36,465 nt of DNA from Azospirillum sp. B4 (lineage in GTDB: Bacteria; Pseudomonadota; Alphaproteobacteria; Azospirillales; Azospirillaceae). Position numbers and translations under genes: made by a program. The stretch covers positions 1 to 36,465 of the forward strand of contig NZ_BACU01000499.1 in NCBI RefSeq assembly GCF_000333275.1, in the 5' to 3' direction. Shown one piece after another: positions 15,445 through 22,673 of this stretch (position 1 is its first letter; each line of letters opens with the position of its first letter). The notes beneath the pieces were generated by a model. It was not told where the DNA came from, ran no database searches, and was given only the letters and a program-made list of their open reading frames with translations.

Positions 15445-16170
15445 TCAGCCCCGGCCCAGGAAGGGCTGCCCTATCGGCAGGATCACGGATTCCAGGACGT
15501 TGACCTCGGCGGGCATCGCGGCGACGCAGTGGATGAGGTCGGCCACGTGTTCCGGCCGCATGGTCTGTTCCGGGCCGAGCCGGTCCAGCCCGGGAACCAG
15601 GTTCGTCATCGCCGAGCCCGGCCGGATGACGCCGGCGGTGATGCCGTGGCCGCGGCCATCCAGGGCGATGGCGCGCGTCAGCCCGTCCAGTGCGAATTTC
15701 GACGCGGTGTAGGCGGCGGTGTCCTCACGCGGGGTCAAGGCGGAGATGCTGCCGACCATCAGGATGCGTCCCCGCCGGCGGGGCTTCATCAGCCTGACGG
15801 CCGCGCGGCTGCACAGGAACGCCGACGTCAGGTTGATGTCCAGCACCTCCTGCCACCGGGCCAGGGTCAATTCCTCCAGCGGAGTCTTGTCGGCGATGCC
15901 GGCGTTGTTCACCAGCAGGTCGGGGAAGCCGAGGTCATGGCCGATGGCGGCGAACGCGTCCTCCACCTGGTCTTCCCGCGTCACGTCGGCGGCGTAGGCC
16001 TGGGCTACGCCACCGGCGGCCCGCGCCTCGGCCGCGACCGCCTCCAGCCGGTCCAGGCTGCGGGCGACCAGGGCCACCTTCATGCCCGCCGCCGCCAGTC
16101 TGCGGGCCACGGCCGCCCCGATGCCGGAACTGGCGCCCGTCACGATCGCCACTTGACCGGAAAGATCCAT
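15445..16170 (-). CDS. Short-chain dehydrogenase/reductase (SDR)
   Basis: This 241-residue classical SDR oxidises or reduces an alcohol/carbonyl pair with NAD(P). The cofactor motif TGASSGIG is at 11-18, NNAG at 88-91, the catalytic serine at 141 and the YxxxK pair is Tyr154/Lys158. The ATG at 16170 is preferred over the earlier in-frame start at 16230. It begins directly at MDLSGQVAIVTG and has an AGAGGA ribosome-binding site. The gene lies upstream of, and in the same direction as, the CoA ligase, but 199 bp with a separate operator divide them, so the two are probably separate transcription units. A role in oxidising a hydroxyl group during aromatic side-chain breakdown is plausible but not shown. 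Confidence 0.9.
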   Translation of the reverse strand: MDLSGQVAIVTGASSGIGAAVARRLAAAGMKVALVARSLDRLEAVAAEARAAGGVAQAYAADVTREDQVEDAFAAIGHDLGFPDLLVNNAGIADKTPLEELTLARWQEVLDINLTSAFLCSRAAVRLMKPRRRGRILMVGSISALTPREDTAAYTASKFALDGLTRAIALDGRGHGITAGVIRPGSAMTNLVPGLDRLGPEQTMRPEHVADLIHCVAAMPAEVNVLESVILPIGQPFLGRG

Positions 16171-16210
16171 CGTCGAAATCCTCTGTTCATGTCGAGCCGA
16201 CCGTGCTTCT

Positions 16211-16240
16211 AATATGACATGGACGAACATAATACGACAT
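16211..16240. promoter_or_regulatory. Direct repeats, 20-bp period, between SDR and YkgJ genes
   Basis: AATATGACAT at 16211-16220 and AATACGACAT at 16231-16240 match at 9 of 10 positions and are spaced by exactly 20 bp, about two helical turns. The stretch is AT-rich and covers the divergent promoter region of the SDR gene plus the first codons of the YkgJ-like gene. Same-face direct repeats are typical of a regulator binding site, but no regulator can be assigned. Confidence 0.35.
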
Positions 16241-16755
16241 CAACAAACAGCGATGAGCGACAGCCGCCCCGGGACCAGAACGCCATCCCCTGTGACGGCT
16301 GCGTTCAATGCTGCCGGAACGACCAGGTGATCCTGCATCCCGAGGCTGGCGACGACCTGGGGTTCTACATGTGGGAGCCGATCATTTCCGCGCTCTATCC
16401 TGGCCGCGCCGTGCCGGCGCTGAAGCGCGACCCCGCCACCGGCGATTGCGTCTACCTGGTCGAAACCGGATGCACCATCCACGCCCGGCGGCCCTCGGTC
16501 TGCCGCCGCTTCCACTGTGCCCGCACGGCGCTGGCGCTGGAGCGCGTGCCCCGCCGGGTCCGCAAGATCCTGCTGCGGCGGGGGGACGTGTTTGACGACG
16601 CCCTGCTGGCGCGCGGTCGCGACAGGCTGCGACGCGCCCGCGAGATGGGACTGGAACAGGTGCTGGACACGGACCAGCAAGTGGCCGCGTTTGAACGCAT
16701 TGCGGAGATGCCGCCGCCAAAGCCGATCACCCCCAGGCGACGCCAGGCACCCTAA
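16219..16755 (+). CDS. YkgJ-family cysteine cluster protein
   Basis: This 178-residue protein has the CxxCxxCC signature of the YkgJ family (former UPF0153) with Cys25, Cys28, Cys31 and Cys32. Further cysteines follow in GDCVYL, TGCTIH and PSVCRRFHC. The pattern suggests binding of zinc or an iron-sulfur cluster; the biochemical role of the family is not established. An in-frame stop at 16210 fixes the ATG at 16219 as the earliest start. No ribosome-binding site is visible, so the message may be leaderless or poorly translated. The C-terminal third is rich in Arg and Pro. The 3' end overlaps the convergent aldehyde dehydrogenase gene by 4 bp. It is probably not part of the aromatic pathway. 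Confidence 0.82.
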   Translation: MDEHNTTSTNSDERQPPRDQNAIPCDGCVQCCRNDQVILHPEAGDDLGFYMWEPIISALYPGRAVPALKRDPATGDCVYLVETGCTIHARRPSVCRRFHCARTALALERVPRRVRKILLRRGDVFDDALLARGRDRLRRAREMGLEQVLDTDQQVAAFERIAEMPPPKPITPRRRQAP

Positions 16756-18164
16756 TGGGCGCCGTGGATCACGCGGATTTCGGCGTAGGAACGCAGGCCG
16801 GCCACGCCCATGCCCCGGCCGATGCCTGATTCCTTGAAGCCCCCGAAGGGCAGGTCCGGCACAGCGCCGCCGTGGCCGTTGATCCAGACGGTGCCGGCCT
16901 CCAGCCGCCGGGCGACCGCCTCGGCGCGGGTCTGGTCGCCACTCCAGACCGAGGCGCCCAGGCCGAAGCGCGTGGCATTGGCCCGCGTCACCGCCTCTTC
17001 CTCAGTGTCGACGGCCAGGATGGGCAGCACGGGCCCGAACTGTTCCTCATCCACCAGCCGCGCCCCCTCGCTGAGGCCGGTGACGATGGTGGGCGCGATG
17101 AAATAGCCCGGCCGGTCCAGGGCGCCGCCGCCCGCCAGGACCTGGCCGCCGCGGGCGCGCGCGTCCTGGATGATGGCCAGCACTTTGTCAAACTGTGGCC
17201 GGTTCTGCACCGGGCCCAGGTCGACGTCCGCCTCGAACCCGTTGCCCAGGCGCATGCGGCGCGCTTCCGCCGCCAGGGCGTGGGCCAGCGCTTCGGCGAT
17301 GCCCGCCTGGGCGTAGACGCGCTTCACCGCCATGCACAGCTGTCCGCTGTTGACGAAGGCGCTGCTGAACAGCCGGGGGGCGATCGCGGCCACGTCCACA
17401 TCGTCCAGGACAATGGCGGCGTCGTTGCCGCCCAGTTCCAGCGACACCCGCTTCAGGGTCGCGGCGGCGGATGCCATCACCTTCTTGCCGGTGGCGGTCG
17501 AGCCGATGAAGGCGATCTTGTCGATGCCGGGGTGGGCGGTCATCCACCGTCCCAGGGCGTCGCCACCCGACAGGGTGTTGACCAGCCCGGCCGGCAGGAC
17601 GCGGGCGGCAATTTCCCCCAGGCGCAGCGTGGTCAGTGGCGTGAAGGGCGAGGGCTTCACCACCACCGCGTTGCCGGCGGCCAGGGCCTGGGCCACCATC
17701 TGCATGGCCAGGATCAGCGGCGCGTTCCAGGGCGCGATCACCCCCACCACCCCCATGGGGACGTAGTCCAGGCGCACCGGCCCCTGCGGCCCCTCCCGCA
17801 GATAGCCGCCGCCGATGTCCAGTGCCGCCGTCCCTTCGATCCGGTCGGCGGCCACCGCCACCTCGCGCCGCGCGGCGGTCAGGGGCTTGCCCTGCTCCCG
17901 CGTCAGCAGGGCGGCCAGCGCCTCCGCCTCCGCGCGGATGGCATCGGCGAAGGCGCGCATGGCCGCGCGTCGGGCGGCGACGTCCACCGCCCGCCAGGAA
18001 AGGAAGGCCACCCGCGCGGCGGCGACCGCCAGGTCCAGTTGCGCTTCGCTGGCGTCCGGCGCCGTCGCGAACGGCTCCCCAGTCGCGGGATCGATGACGG
18101 GGAATTCCGTGGCGGCGGCCACACCGTCGCCGCCGATGGACAAAAGGAACGGACCATGCGTCAT
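16752..18164 (-). CDS. Aldehyde dehydrogenase (vanillin/benzaldehyde-type candidate)
   Basis: This 470-residue NAD(P)-dependent aldehyde dehydrogenase oxidises an aldehyde to its acid. Conserved residues are Asn147 in APWN, Glu243 in LELGGND and the catalytic Cys277 in NSGQLC. The ELGGND variant (and not ELGGK) is frequent in the vanillin/benzaldehyde and succinate-semialdehyde-type subgroups. It is the last gene of the five-gene minus-strand operon that holds a hydroxycinnamoyl-CoA hydratase-lyase, which releases vanillin or 4-hydroxybenzaldehyde. Oxidation of that aldehyde to vanillate or 4-hydroxybenzoate is therefore the most economical role. The upstream CMD-like gene stops 34 bp before its start. 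A different aldehyde substrate cannot be excluded. Confidence 0.9.
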   Translation of the reverse strand: MTHGPFLLSIGGDGVAAATEFPVIDPATGEPFATAPDASEAQLDLAVAAARVAFLSWRAVDVAARRAAMRAFADAIRAEAEALAALLTREQGKPLTAARREVAVAADRIEGTAALDIGGGYLREGPQGPVRLDYVPMGVVGVIAPWNAPLILAMQMVAQALAAGNAVVVKPSPFTPLTTLRLGEIAARVLPAGLVNTLSGGDALGRWMTAHPGIDKIAFIGSTATGKKVMASAAATLKRVSLELGGNDAAIVLDDVDVAAIAPRLFSSAFVNSGQLCMAVKRVYAQAGIAEALAHALAAEARRMRLGNGFEADVDLGPVQNRPQFDKVLAIIQDARARGGQVLAGGGALDRPGYFIAPTIVTGLSEGARLVDEEQFGPVLPILAVDTEEEAVTRANATRFGLGASVWSGDQTRAEAVARRLEAGTVWINGHGGAVPDLPFGGFKESGIGRGMGVAGLRSYAEIRVIHGAH

Positions 18165-18198
18165 GACCGGTGCACCATAATCAATGTGTCGGGGCGGC

Positions 18199-18540
18199 TC
18201 AGGCCGTTTTGCCCTCGGCCTGACGCTGCTGGACGACTTCCAGGAACTTGCGGCTGGCGGAGATGGCGGATGGCCAGGACGCGTAGAAGGCCAGGTGGTT
18301 GATGGCCTCGCCGATTTCCTCCACCGTCAGGCCATTGTCCAGCGCCAGGCCCAGATGGGCCGGCAACTGCTCCGGCCGGTACATCGAGATCAGGGCGGCG
18401 ATGGTGATCAGGCTGCGGTCGCGCTTGGACAGGCCTGGCCGCTCCCACACCTCGTTGTACAGAATGCGGTCGGTGTATTCGACCAAGGCCGGCACAACCG
18501 CCGCCAACTCATTTCCCTTGCCGCTGCTTGGCCTTTGCAT
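18199..18540 (-). CDS. Carboxymuconolactone decarboxylase-family protein
   Basis: This 113-residue all-helical protein belongs to the CMD family. The stretch GLSKRDRSLITIAALISMYR with HLGLALDNGLTVEEI and HLAFYASWPSAISA resembles 4-carboxymuconolactone decarboxylase (PcaC). There is no CxxC motif, so it is not an AhpD-type peroxidase. I place the start at the ATG at 18540, which follows AGGAGA by 7 bases; a second ATG at 18558 has no such signal. It sits between the hydratase-lyase and the aldehyde dehydrogenase in the same operon. No other protocatechuate beta-ketoadipate gene is nearby, so its reaction may differ from PcaC; decarboxylation or lactone chemistry on a pathway intermediate is inference. 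Confidence 0.85.
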   Translation of the reverse strand: MQRPSSGKGNELAAVVPALVEYTDRILYNEVWERPGLSKRDRSLITIAALISMYRPEQLPAHLGLALDNGLTVEEIGEAINHLAFYASWPSAISASRKFLEVVQQRQAEGKTA

Positions 18541-18609
18541 GCGTGGCTCTCCTTCCATGCCGGGGGTCTCCGGTCGCGCTGGACCAAAGACCCCCTTGTC
18601 GTGCGGGGG

Positions 18610-19476
18610 TTATTCGGCGCGGACGTAGTTGCCCAGGCCGGGGCGGAAGGACTTCTCGTCCAGGAACTGCTTCAGGCCCTGTTCCTTGCCGCGCTCCGGA
18701 TCCACGAAATTGGTCTGGTCGACCTTGGCGGTCAGGTATTCCGACGCCTGCTCCCAGGTCATTTCGCGCGAATACTTGTAGGCCATCCGGGCCTGGCGCA
18801 GCACTGTGGGGTTCTTGCCCAGCAGCGTGCGAGCGATTTCCGCCGTCCGCGCCCGCAGCCGTTCCTTGGGCACCGCCTCGTTGGCCAGACCCAGCGCCAC
18901 GGCCTTGACGCCGTCGAACTTCTCGCCCGACATGACATAGTATAGCGCCTGGCGGTCGCCCATCACGGTGCTGATCGCCTTGGAGACAACGCCGCCGGGA
19001 ATGACGCCCCAGTTGATTTCCGACAGGGCGAACACCGCCTTTTCATCGGTGATGGCCAGGTCACAGCAGATCAGTGGTGTGAACGCGCCGCCGAAGCACC
19101 AACCGTTGACCATGGCGATGGTCGGCTTGGCGTAATGCATCAGGGTGCGCCATTGCCAGGCGCGCGTGGAGCGATAGGCGCGGTGGCGCTCGATATCGGA
19201 CAGCCCGTCCGTGGCCCGGAAGAAGTCCTTCAGGTCCATGCCGGCGGAGAAGGCCTCGCCCACTCCGGTCAGAACGACGACGCCGCAGCGGTCATCGGTT
19301 TCCAGCGCGTCCAGCACCTCGTTCATCTCATGGGCCAGCCCGACGCTCATGGCGTTGCGCTTGGCTGGCCGGTTGATCTGTACCCAGGCGATGCCGTCCT
19401 CGAACTCGACGAGGACCTCCCTGCCACCTGGGATGGGCTTTTCGGCGTTGGTCATGTCGGATGTCATGGTTTCCAC
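18610..19476 (-). CDS. ferB: Hydroxycinnamoyl-CoA (feruloyl-CoA) hydratase-lyase
   Basis: This crotonase-fold enzyme hydrates feruloyl-, caffeoyl- or p-coumaroyl-CoA and cleaves it to acetyl-CoA plus vanillin, protocatechualdehyde or 4-hydroxybenzaldehyde. Of about 288 residues, several blocks match the known HCHL/FerB/Ech group and not ordinary enoyl-CoA hydratases: NRPAKRNAMS, GEAFSAGMDLKDFFR, YAKPTIAMVNGWCFGGAF, FALSEINWGVIPGG (with the catalytic Glu), and near the C-terminus GKEQGLKQFLDEKSFRPGL. The frame is open far upstream into the synthetase gene. A GTG at 19474-19476, 9 bases after an AGGAG site, is my preferred start; ATGs at 19467 and 19455 are alternatives. It follows the NDP-forming synthetase by 13 bp, the same pairing as ferA and ferB in Sphingobium. 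Confidence 0.93.
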   Translation of the reverse strand: METMTSDMTNAEKPIPGGREVLVEFEDGIAWVQINRPAKRNAMSVGLAHEMNEVLDALETDDRCGVVVLTGVGEAFSAGMDLKDFFRATDGLSDIERHRAYRSTRAWQWRTLMHYAKPTIAMVNGWCFGGAFTPLICCDLAITDEKAVFALSEINWGVIPGGVVSKAISTVMGDRQALYYVMSGEKFDGVKAVALGLANEAVPKERLRARTAEIARTLLGKNPTVLRQARMAYKYSREMTWEQASEYLTAKVDQTNFVDPERGKEQGLKQFLDEKSFRPGLGNYVRAE

Positions 19477-19489
19477 GGGGGGATGCTCC

Positions 19490-21592
19490 TTAGTCGGCGA
19501 TGAACAATGCGTCGAGCGCCATGACCCCATCGCCTTCCGCGAAGACGGCCAGGGGATTGACGTCCACTTCCCTGATTTCGGGATGGGCGCGCAGCAGGGC
19601 GCCCAGCGCCATGACGGCGTCGGCCACCGCGCCCACGTCGCGCGGCGCCTGGCCACGGAAGGGGCCCAGCAACTTGGCGCCGCGCATCCGTCGCAGACGC
19701 TCCAGGATCTGATCCCGGCCGGCATGGGCCGGCAGCATCTCGATGGCGTCCAGGGCCTCCACCCACACACCGCCCAGGCCCAGCACCACGAAGGCGCCCC
19801 AGTCCGGGTCGTTGCGGCCGCCAATCACCAGTTCCAGGCCCGGCCGCGCCATCTCCTCGATCAGGATGCCGTCGATAGCCCTGCCGGGCTTGGCCCGATC
19901 CGCGCTATCCAGCAGGCGCTGCCAGCCGGCGCGCAGCGCCGCCTCGTCCTTGACTCCGATGATGACGCCGCCCACTTCGCTCTTGTGGGTCAGCCAGGGG
20001 GCCTGCAGCTTCATGACGACGGGGTAGGCGATGCGCGAGGCCGCCGCCACGGCGGCCTCGACGTCCCGGACCAGCGCACCTTTGGGCACAGGGATGCCCA
20101 TGGCCGACAGCAGGGCCTTGCCCTCATATTCCGGCAGGGGGCCATGCCGCGACAGCGGCGGCGCCGGGGGTGGGGCCGGCGTGCGTTTCGCGACCCGCGC
20201 ATACGCCCCGGCACGGCCATGGATGGCGCGGAAGGCCCGCAACGCCCGCTCCGGTGAGCGGAACAGCGGCGTGCCGGTTTCGCGCAACGGTGCGACGCAG
20301 CCGGGATCCAGCGGCGATTCATCGCCCAGGATGGCGACGGCGACCGGCTTGGACGCCGCCAGGGCGACAGGCGCGATGGCCTCCGCCTTCGCGCGCTGCT
20401 GCCAGGGGCCGCCGCCGGCCATGGCCAGCAGGACGGAGCCGACGGCGGGGTCGGCCAGCAGGGCGCTGGTGGTCTTGCCGAAGACGGACGCGTCGGAGAA
20501 GCCGGCGGTGCCGACGTCCAGGGGATTGCTGACCTCGCATTGCGGCGGCAGCAGCTGGCGCAGGGTGTCCGCCGTGTCCCCGCCCAAGCCTGCGACCTCC
20601 AGGTCGATCTTCTCACAGAAATCGAGGCTGAGGCCCCGCACCGCGCCGGAATTGGTGATGACCCCGATCTTGCCCCGTGTCGGTTCCGGGAACCGGTGCA
20701 GAATGGCGGCGGCGTCGAACAGTTCGTCCATGGTTTCGACCAGGACGACGCCCTCGTCCTCCACCGCCGCCTTCATGGCGGCGTAGTCGCTGACCATGGC
20801 GCCGGTATGGGACAGCGCCGCCGCCCGGCCTGACGCGCTGGCGCCGGGATGGACCATCAGGATGGGCCGGCCGGCCTCCCGCGCCAGGCGCGCGGCGGCC
20901 AGGAAGGCCGCCGGGTCGCGGACCTGCTCGACATAGGCGGCGATCAGGCCCACCCCCTTCTCGACAAGATGGCGGATGACATGGTCGATGCGGACGACCG
21001 CCTCGTTCCCGGTGGTGACCACGTGCGAAATCCGGGCGCCGCGCGCCAGCAGGGCGGAGCGGATGTTGGACGCCATGGCGCCGCTCTGGGCCACCACCGC
21101 GGCATGCGGCGGGCCGGCCACCGGCTGGAAGTCCAGCGATTCAAAGCTCAGCGCCACGCCGTTGGCGTAGTTGACGAAGCCCAGGCAGTTGGGGCCCAGC
21201 AGGGCCAGGCCGCCGGCCCGGCACATCGCCGCGATTTCCTCCTGCTCGCGGCGGCCTTCCTCTCCCGCCTCACCGAAGCCGGCGGCGAAGACGACGGCGC
21301 CACCCACACCCCGCTCGATGCAGGCGCCGATCGCCTCGCGCACCGCCTTGTGGGGCACGTTCAGAACCGCGACGTCGACGCCGTGGGGCAGGTCGTTCAG
21401 CGATTTCAGACAGGGAACGCCATTGATCTCGGCGCGCGTCGGGCTGACCAGGTGCAGCGGCCCGGTGAAGCCGGACCCCGCGATGTTGCGCAGGACAGCG
21501 CCGCCCAGGGACGCGGGCTCGGGCGAGGCGCCCGCCACGGCGATGGAGCGCGGCCGCAGCAGGCGTGTCAAATCCAGTTCGGGGGCCTGCAT
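19490..21592 (-). CDS. ferA: NDP-forming acyl-CoA synthetase, feruloyl-CoA synthetase (FerA)-type
   Basis: This 700-residue enzyme joins an acid to CoA with release of ADP (NDP) and phosphate, by way of a phospho-histidine. Domain order is an N-terminal CoA-binding Rossmann domain (RPRSIAVAGASPEPASLGG), succinyl-CoA-ligase-like domains with the phosphorylated His262 in ALSHTGAM, and a C-terminal ATP-grasp domain (EYEGKALLSAMGIPVPKGAL, TLRSEVGGV-like THKSEVGGVIIG). Size and architecture match FerA of Sphingobium, a feruloyl-CoA synthetase that belongs to this superfamily and not to the ANL ligases. The neighbour 13 bp downstream is a hydroxycinnamoyl-CoA hydratase-lyase, which supports hydroxycinnamates as substrate. 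Its ATG directly abuts the stop of the upstream aldolase gene, so the two are translationally coupled. Confidence 0.9.
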   Translation of the reverse strand: MQAPELDLTRLLRPRSIAVAGASPEPASLGGAVLRNIAGSGFTGPLHLVSPTRAEINGVPCLKSLNDLPHGVDVAVLNVPHKAVREAIGACIERGVGGAVVFAAGFGEAGEEGRREQEEIAAMCRAGGLALLGPNCLGFVNYANGVALSFESLDFQPVAGPPHAAVVAQSGAMASNIRSALLARGARISHVVTTGNEAVVRIDHVIRHLVEKGVGLIAAYVEQVRDPAAFLAAARLAREAGRPILMVHPGASASGRAAALSHTGAMVSDYAAMKAAVEDEGVVLVETMDELFDAAAILHRFPEPTRGKIGVITNSGAVRGLSLDFCEKIDLEVAGLGGDTADTLRQLLPPQCEVSNPLDVGTAGFSDASVFGKTTSALLADPAVGSVLLAMAGGGPWQQRAKAEAIAPVALAASKPVAVAILGDESPLDPGCVAPLRETGTPLFRSPERALRAFRAIHGRAGAYARVAKRTPAPPPAPPLSRHGPLPEYEGKALLSAMGIPVPKGALVRDVEAAVAAASRIAYPVVMKLQAPWLTHKSEVGGVIIGVKDEAALRAGWQRLLDSADRAKPGRAIDGILIEEMARPGLELVIGGRNDPDWGAFVVLGLGGVWVEALDAIEMLPAHAGRDQILERLRRMRGAKLLGPFRGQAPRDVGAVADAVMALGALLRAHPEIREVDVNPLAVFAEGDGVMALDALFIAD

Positions 21593-22381
21593 TCAGACCT
21601 CCCCCCGGCCGGCACGGAACGGGGCGACCTTGTCCACCGCCGCCTTCAGCGCGTTCTTGTACATGATCATGTCGGACTGCCAGGCGATGTAGCGGGCGCC
21701 ACGCTCCACCCAGGCCTTCAGGCCGTCGGGGCTGCTGGCCACCACGCCGTAGTGCTTGCCGGCGCGGGCGCAGGCGGCGACGACCTCATCCACCACCTTC
21801 GCCACGTCGGGATGGTCCGGCTCGCCCGGATGCCCCAGGGACTGGCTGAGATCGCCGGTGCCGATGAAGGCGACGTCCAATTGGTCCAGGGCGCACAGCG
21901 CGTCGATGTCGGCGGCCATGCGCGCGTTCTCGACATGGACGGCCACCAGCGTGTCGCGGTTGGCCTGTTCAATATAGGTTTTGGCCGGCGTGAAGGCGTA
22001 GTCGCCCGCCCGGCAGCCCGGCGCCCACCCGCGCTCACCCAGCGGATGATATTTGGCGCGGCGGATGACCGTGGCGGCCTCGGTCGCCGAGCCCAGCGAG
22101 GGGACCTGCACCCCGCTGGCGCCACTGTCCAGGGCGTGCAGGATGGCGGCTTCGCTGGCGTCGCCGGTGCGGACGATGGCGCTCATCCCGACCAGCTGCG
22201 CCGCGCGGATCAGGTCCTCGACCTGCCCATGCGTGAAGTTCGCGTGTTCGGTATCGATGATGATGAAGTCAAAGCCGGCGAGGCCGATCATCTCCACCAA
22301 ATTCGCGGACGCGAACTTGACGAACGTGCCGATGACGACTTCGCCCTTTTCCAGGCGCCGTTTGACTAGGCTATTGATCAC
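21593..22381 (-). CDS. HpcH/HpaI-family aldolase
   Basis: This 262-residue class II (metal-dependent) pyruvate aldolase of the HpcH/HpaI family reversibly cleaves 2-oxo-4-hydroxy acids to pyruvate and an aldehyde. The family motifs are GFDFIIIDTEHANFT at 37-51, the pyruvate-binding arginine in IVRTGD near 71, a metal-binding Glu in VHVENARM and Asp in FIGTGDLSQSLG. It starts with GTG at 22381; a GGGAGG ribosome-binding site lies 6 bases upstream and no ATG fits better. It is the first gene of the minus-strand hydroxycinnamate operon, which is unusual since the known fer operons do not need an aldolase. It may serve a lower pathway such as breakdown of 4-hydroxy-2-oxo acids after ring cleavage. 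Substrate not determined. Confidence 0.9.
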   Translation of the reverse strand: MINSLVKRRLEKGEVVIGTFVKFASANLVEMIGLAGFDFIIIDTEHANFTHGQVEDLIRAAQLVGMSAIVRTGDASEAAILHALDSGASGVQVPSLGSATEAATVIRRAKYHPLGERGWAPGCRAGDYAFTPAKTYIEQANRDTLVAVHVENARMAADIDALCALDQLDVAFIGTGDLSQSLGHPGEPDHPDVAKVVDEVVAACARAGKHYGVVASSPDGLKAWVERGARYIAWQSDMIMYKNALKAAVDKVAPFRAGRGEV

Positions 22382-22387
22382 AAAGCA

Positions 22388-22393
22388 CCTCCC
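22388..22393 (-). promoter_or_regulatory. Ribosome-binding site deciding the GTG start of the aldolase
   Basis: On the minus strand GGGAGG lies 6 bases before the GTG at 22381-22379. It is the strongest such site near the 5' end of the aldolase gene and fixes a non-ATG start. Confidence 0.8.
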
Positions 22394-22411
22394 GCCTGCG
22401 ACGTCTCTTGG

Positions 22412-22434
22412 GACCGGACGTCTGCCGCCCGGTC
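22412..22434. promoter_or_regulatory. Inverted repeat GACCGG-N11-CCGGTC in the divergent promoter
   Basis: GACCGG (22412-22417) and CCGGTC (22429-22434) form a perfect 6-bp inverted repeat with an 11-bp spacer. It lies 31 bp upstream of the aldolase start on the minus strand and 30 bp upstream of the small open reading frame on the plus strand. GACGTC also occurs twice here (22400 and 22417), 17 bp apart. It is a candidate operator for the two divergent catabolic operons or a leader hairpin. In GC-rich DNA a 6-bp repeat can arise by chance. Confidence 0.35.
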
Positions 22435-22463
22435 ATCCAATGCAAACGAGGAAGGGGAATCAA

Positions 22464-22571
22464 ATGCTGATTGATGTCTTTTCCGATAACGGCCCGGTAT
22501 CGGAGGGTGCTGCCTACGGACCGATGCCGCGGCGGTATTGGAGCGCTGGCCAAAAAGAATTAGACGGCTAA
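22464..22571 (+). CDS. Possible small peptide gene (35 residues)
   Basis: An ATG at 22464, 6-7 bases after a GGAAGGGG ribosome-binding site, opens a 35-codon frame ending TAA at 22571. The peptide begins MLIDVFSDNGPVSEG, contains GPMPRRYW and ends with KELDG. It has no cysteine, signal peptide or membrane segment, and I recognise no family. It lies 102 bp ahead of the cupin gene at the head of the plus-strand operon. Against a coding role, its codons (ATT, TTT, GTA, AAA, TTA) are much less GC-rich at third positions than the neighbours. It could be a regulatory leader peptide, a true small protein, or chance. The strong, well-spaced ribosome-binding site is the main support. Confidence 0.4.
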   Translation: MLIDVFSDNGPVSEGAAYGPMPRRYWSAGQKELDG

Positions 22572-22590
22572 CGGTGTAGCGGCCCTACTG

Positions 22591-22613
22591 TTCCCATAAA
22601 CTATTGCCGGGAA
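22591..22613. promoter_or_regulatory. Inverted repeat TTCCC-N13-GGGAA upstream of the cupin gene
   Basis: TTCCC (22591-22595) and GGGAA (22609-22613) flank an AT-rich 13-bp centre, 60 bp before the cupin start. The AT-rich centre in GC-rich DNA makes it a plausible promoter or operator element for the plus-strand operon. It is short and unsupported by a second copy. Confidence 0.3.
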
Positions 22614-22673
22614 TTTCAAGAAAGCTCCGTCAGGCCCCCATGTCGCCTGAACGTGTAGCATCTTGAAGAGCGT

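Noticed and set aside
22053-22463. Long plus-strand frame running into the 35-residue peptide
   Set aside because: The upstream part is antisense to the aldolase gene and low-complexity; only the segment after the ribosome-binding site at 22464 is considered.
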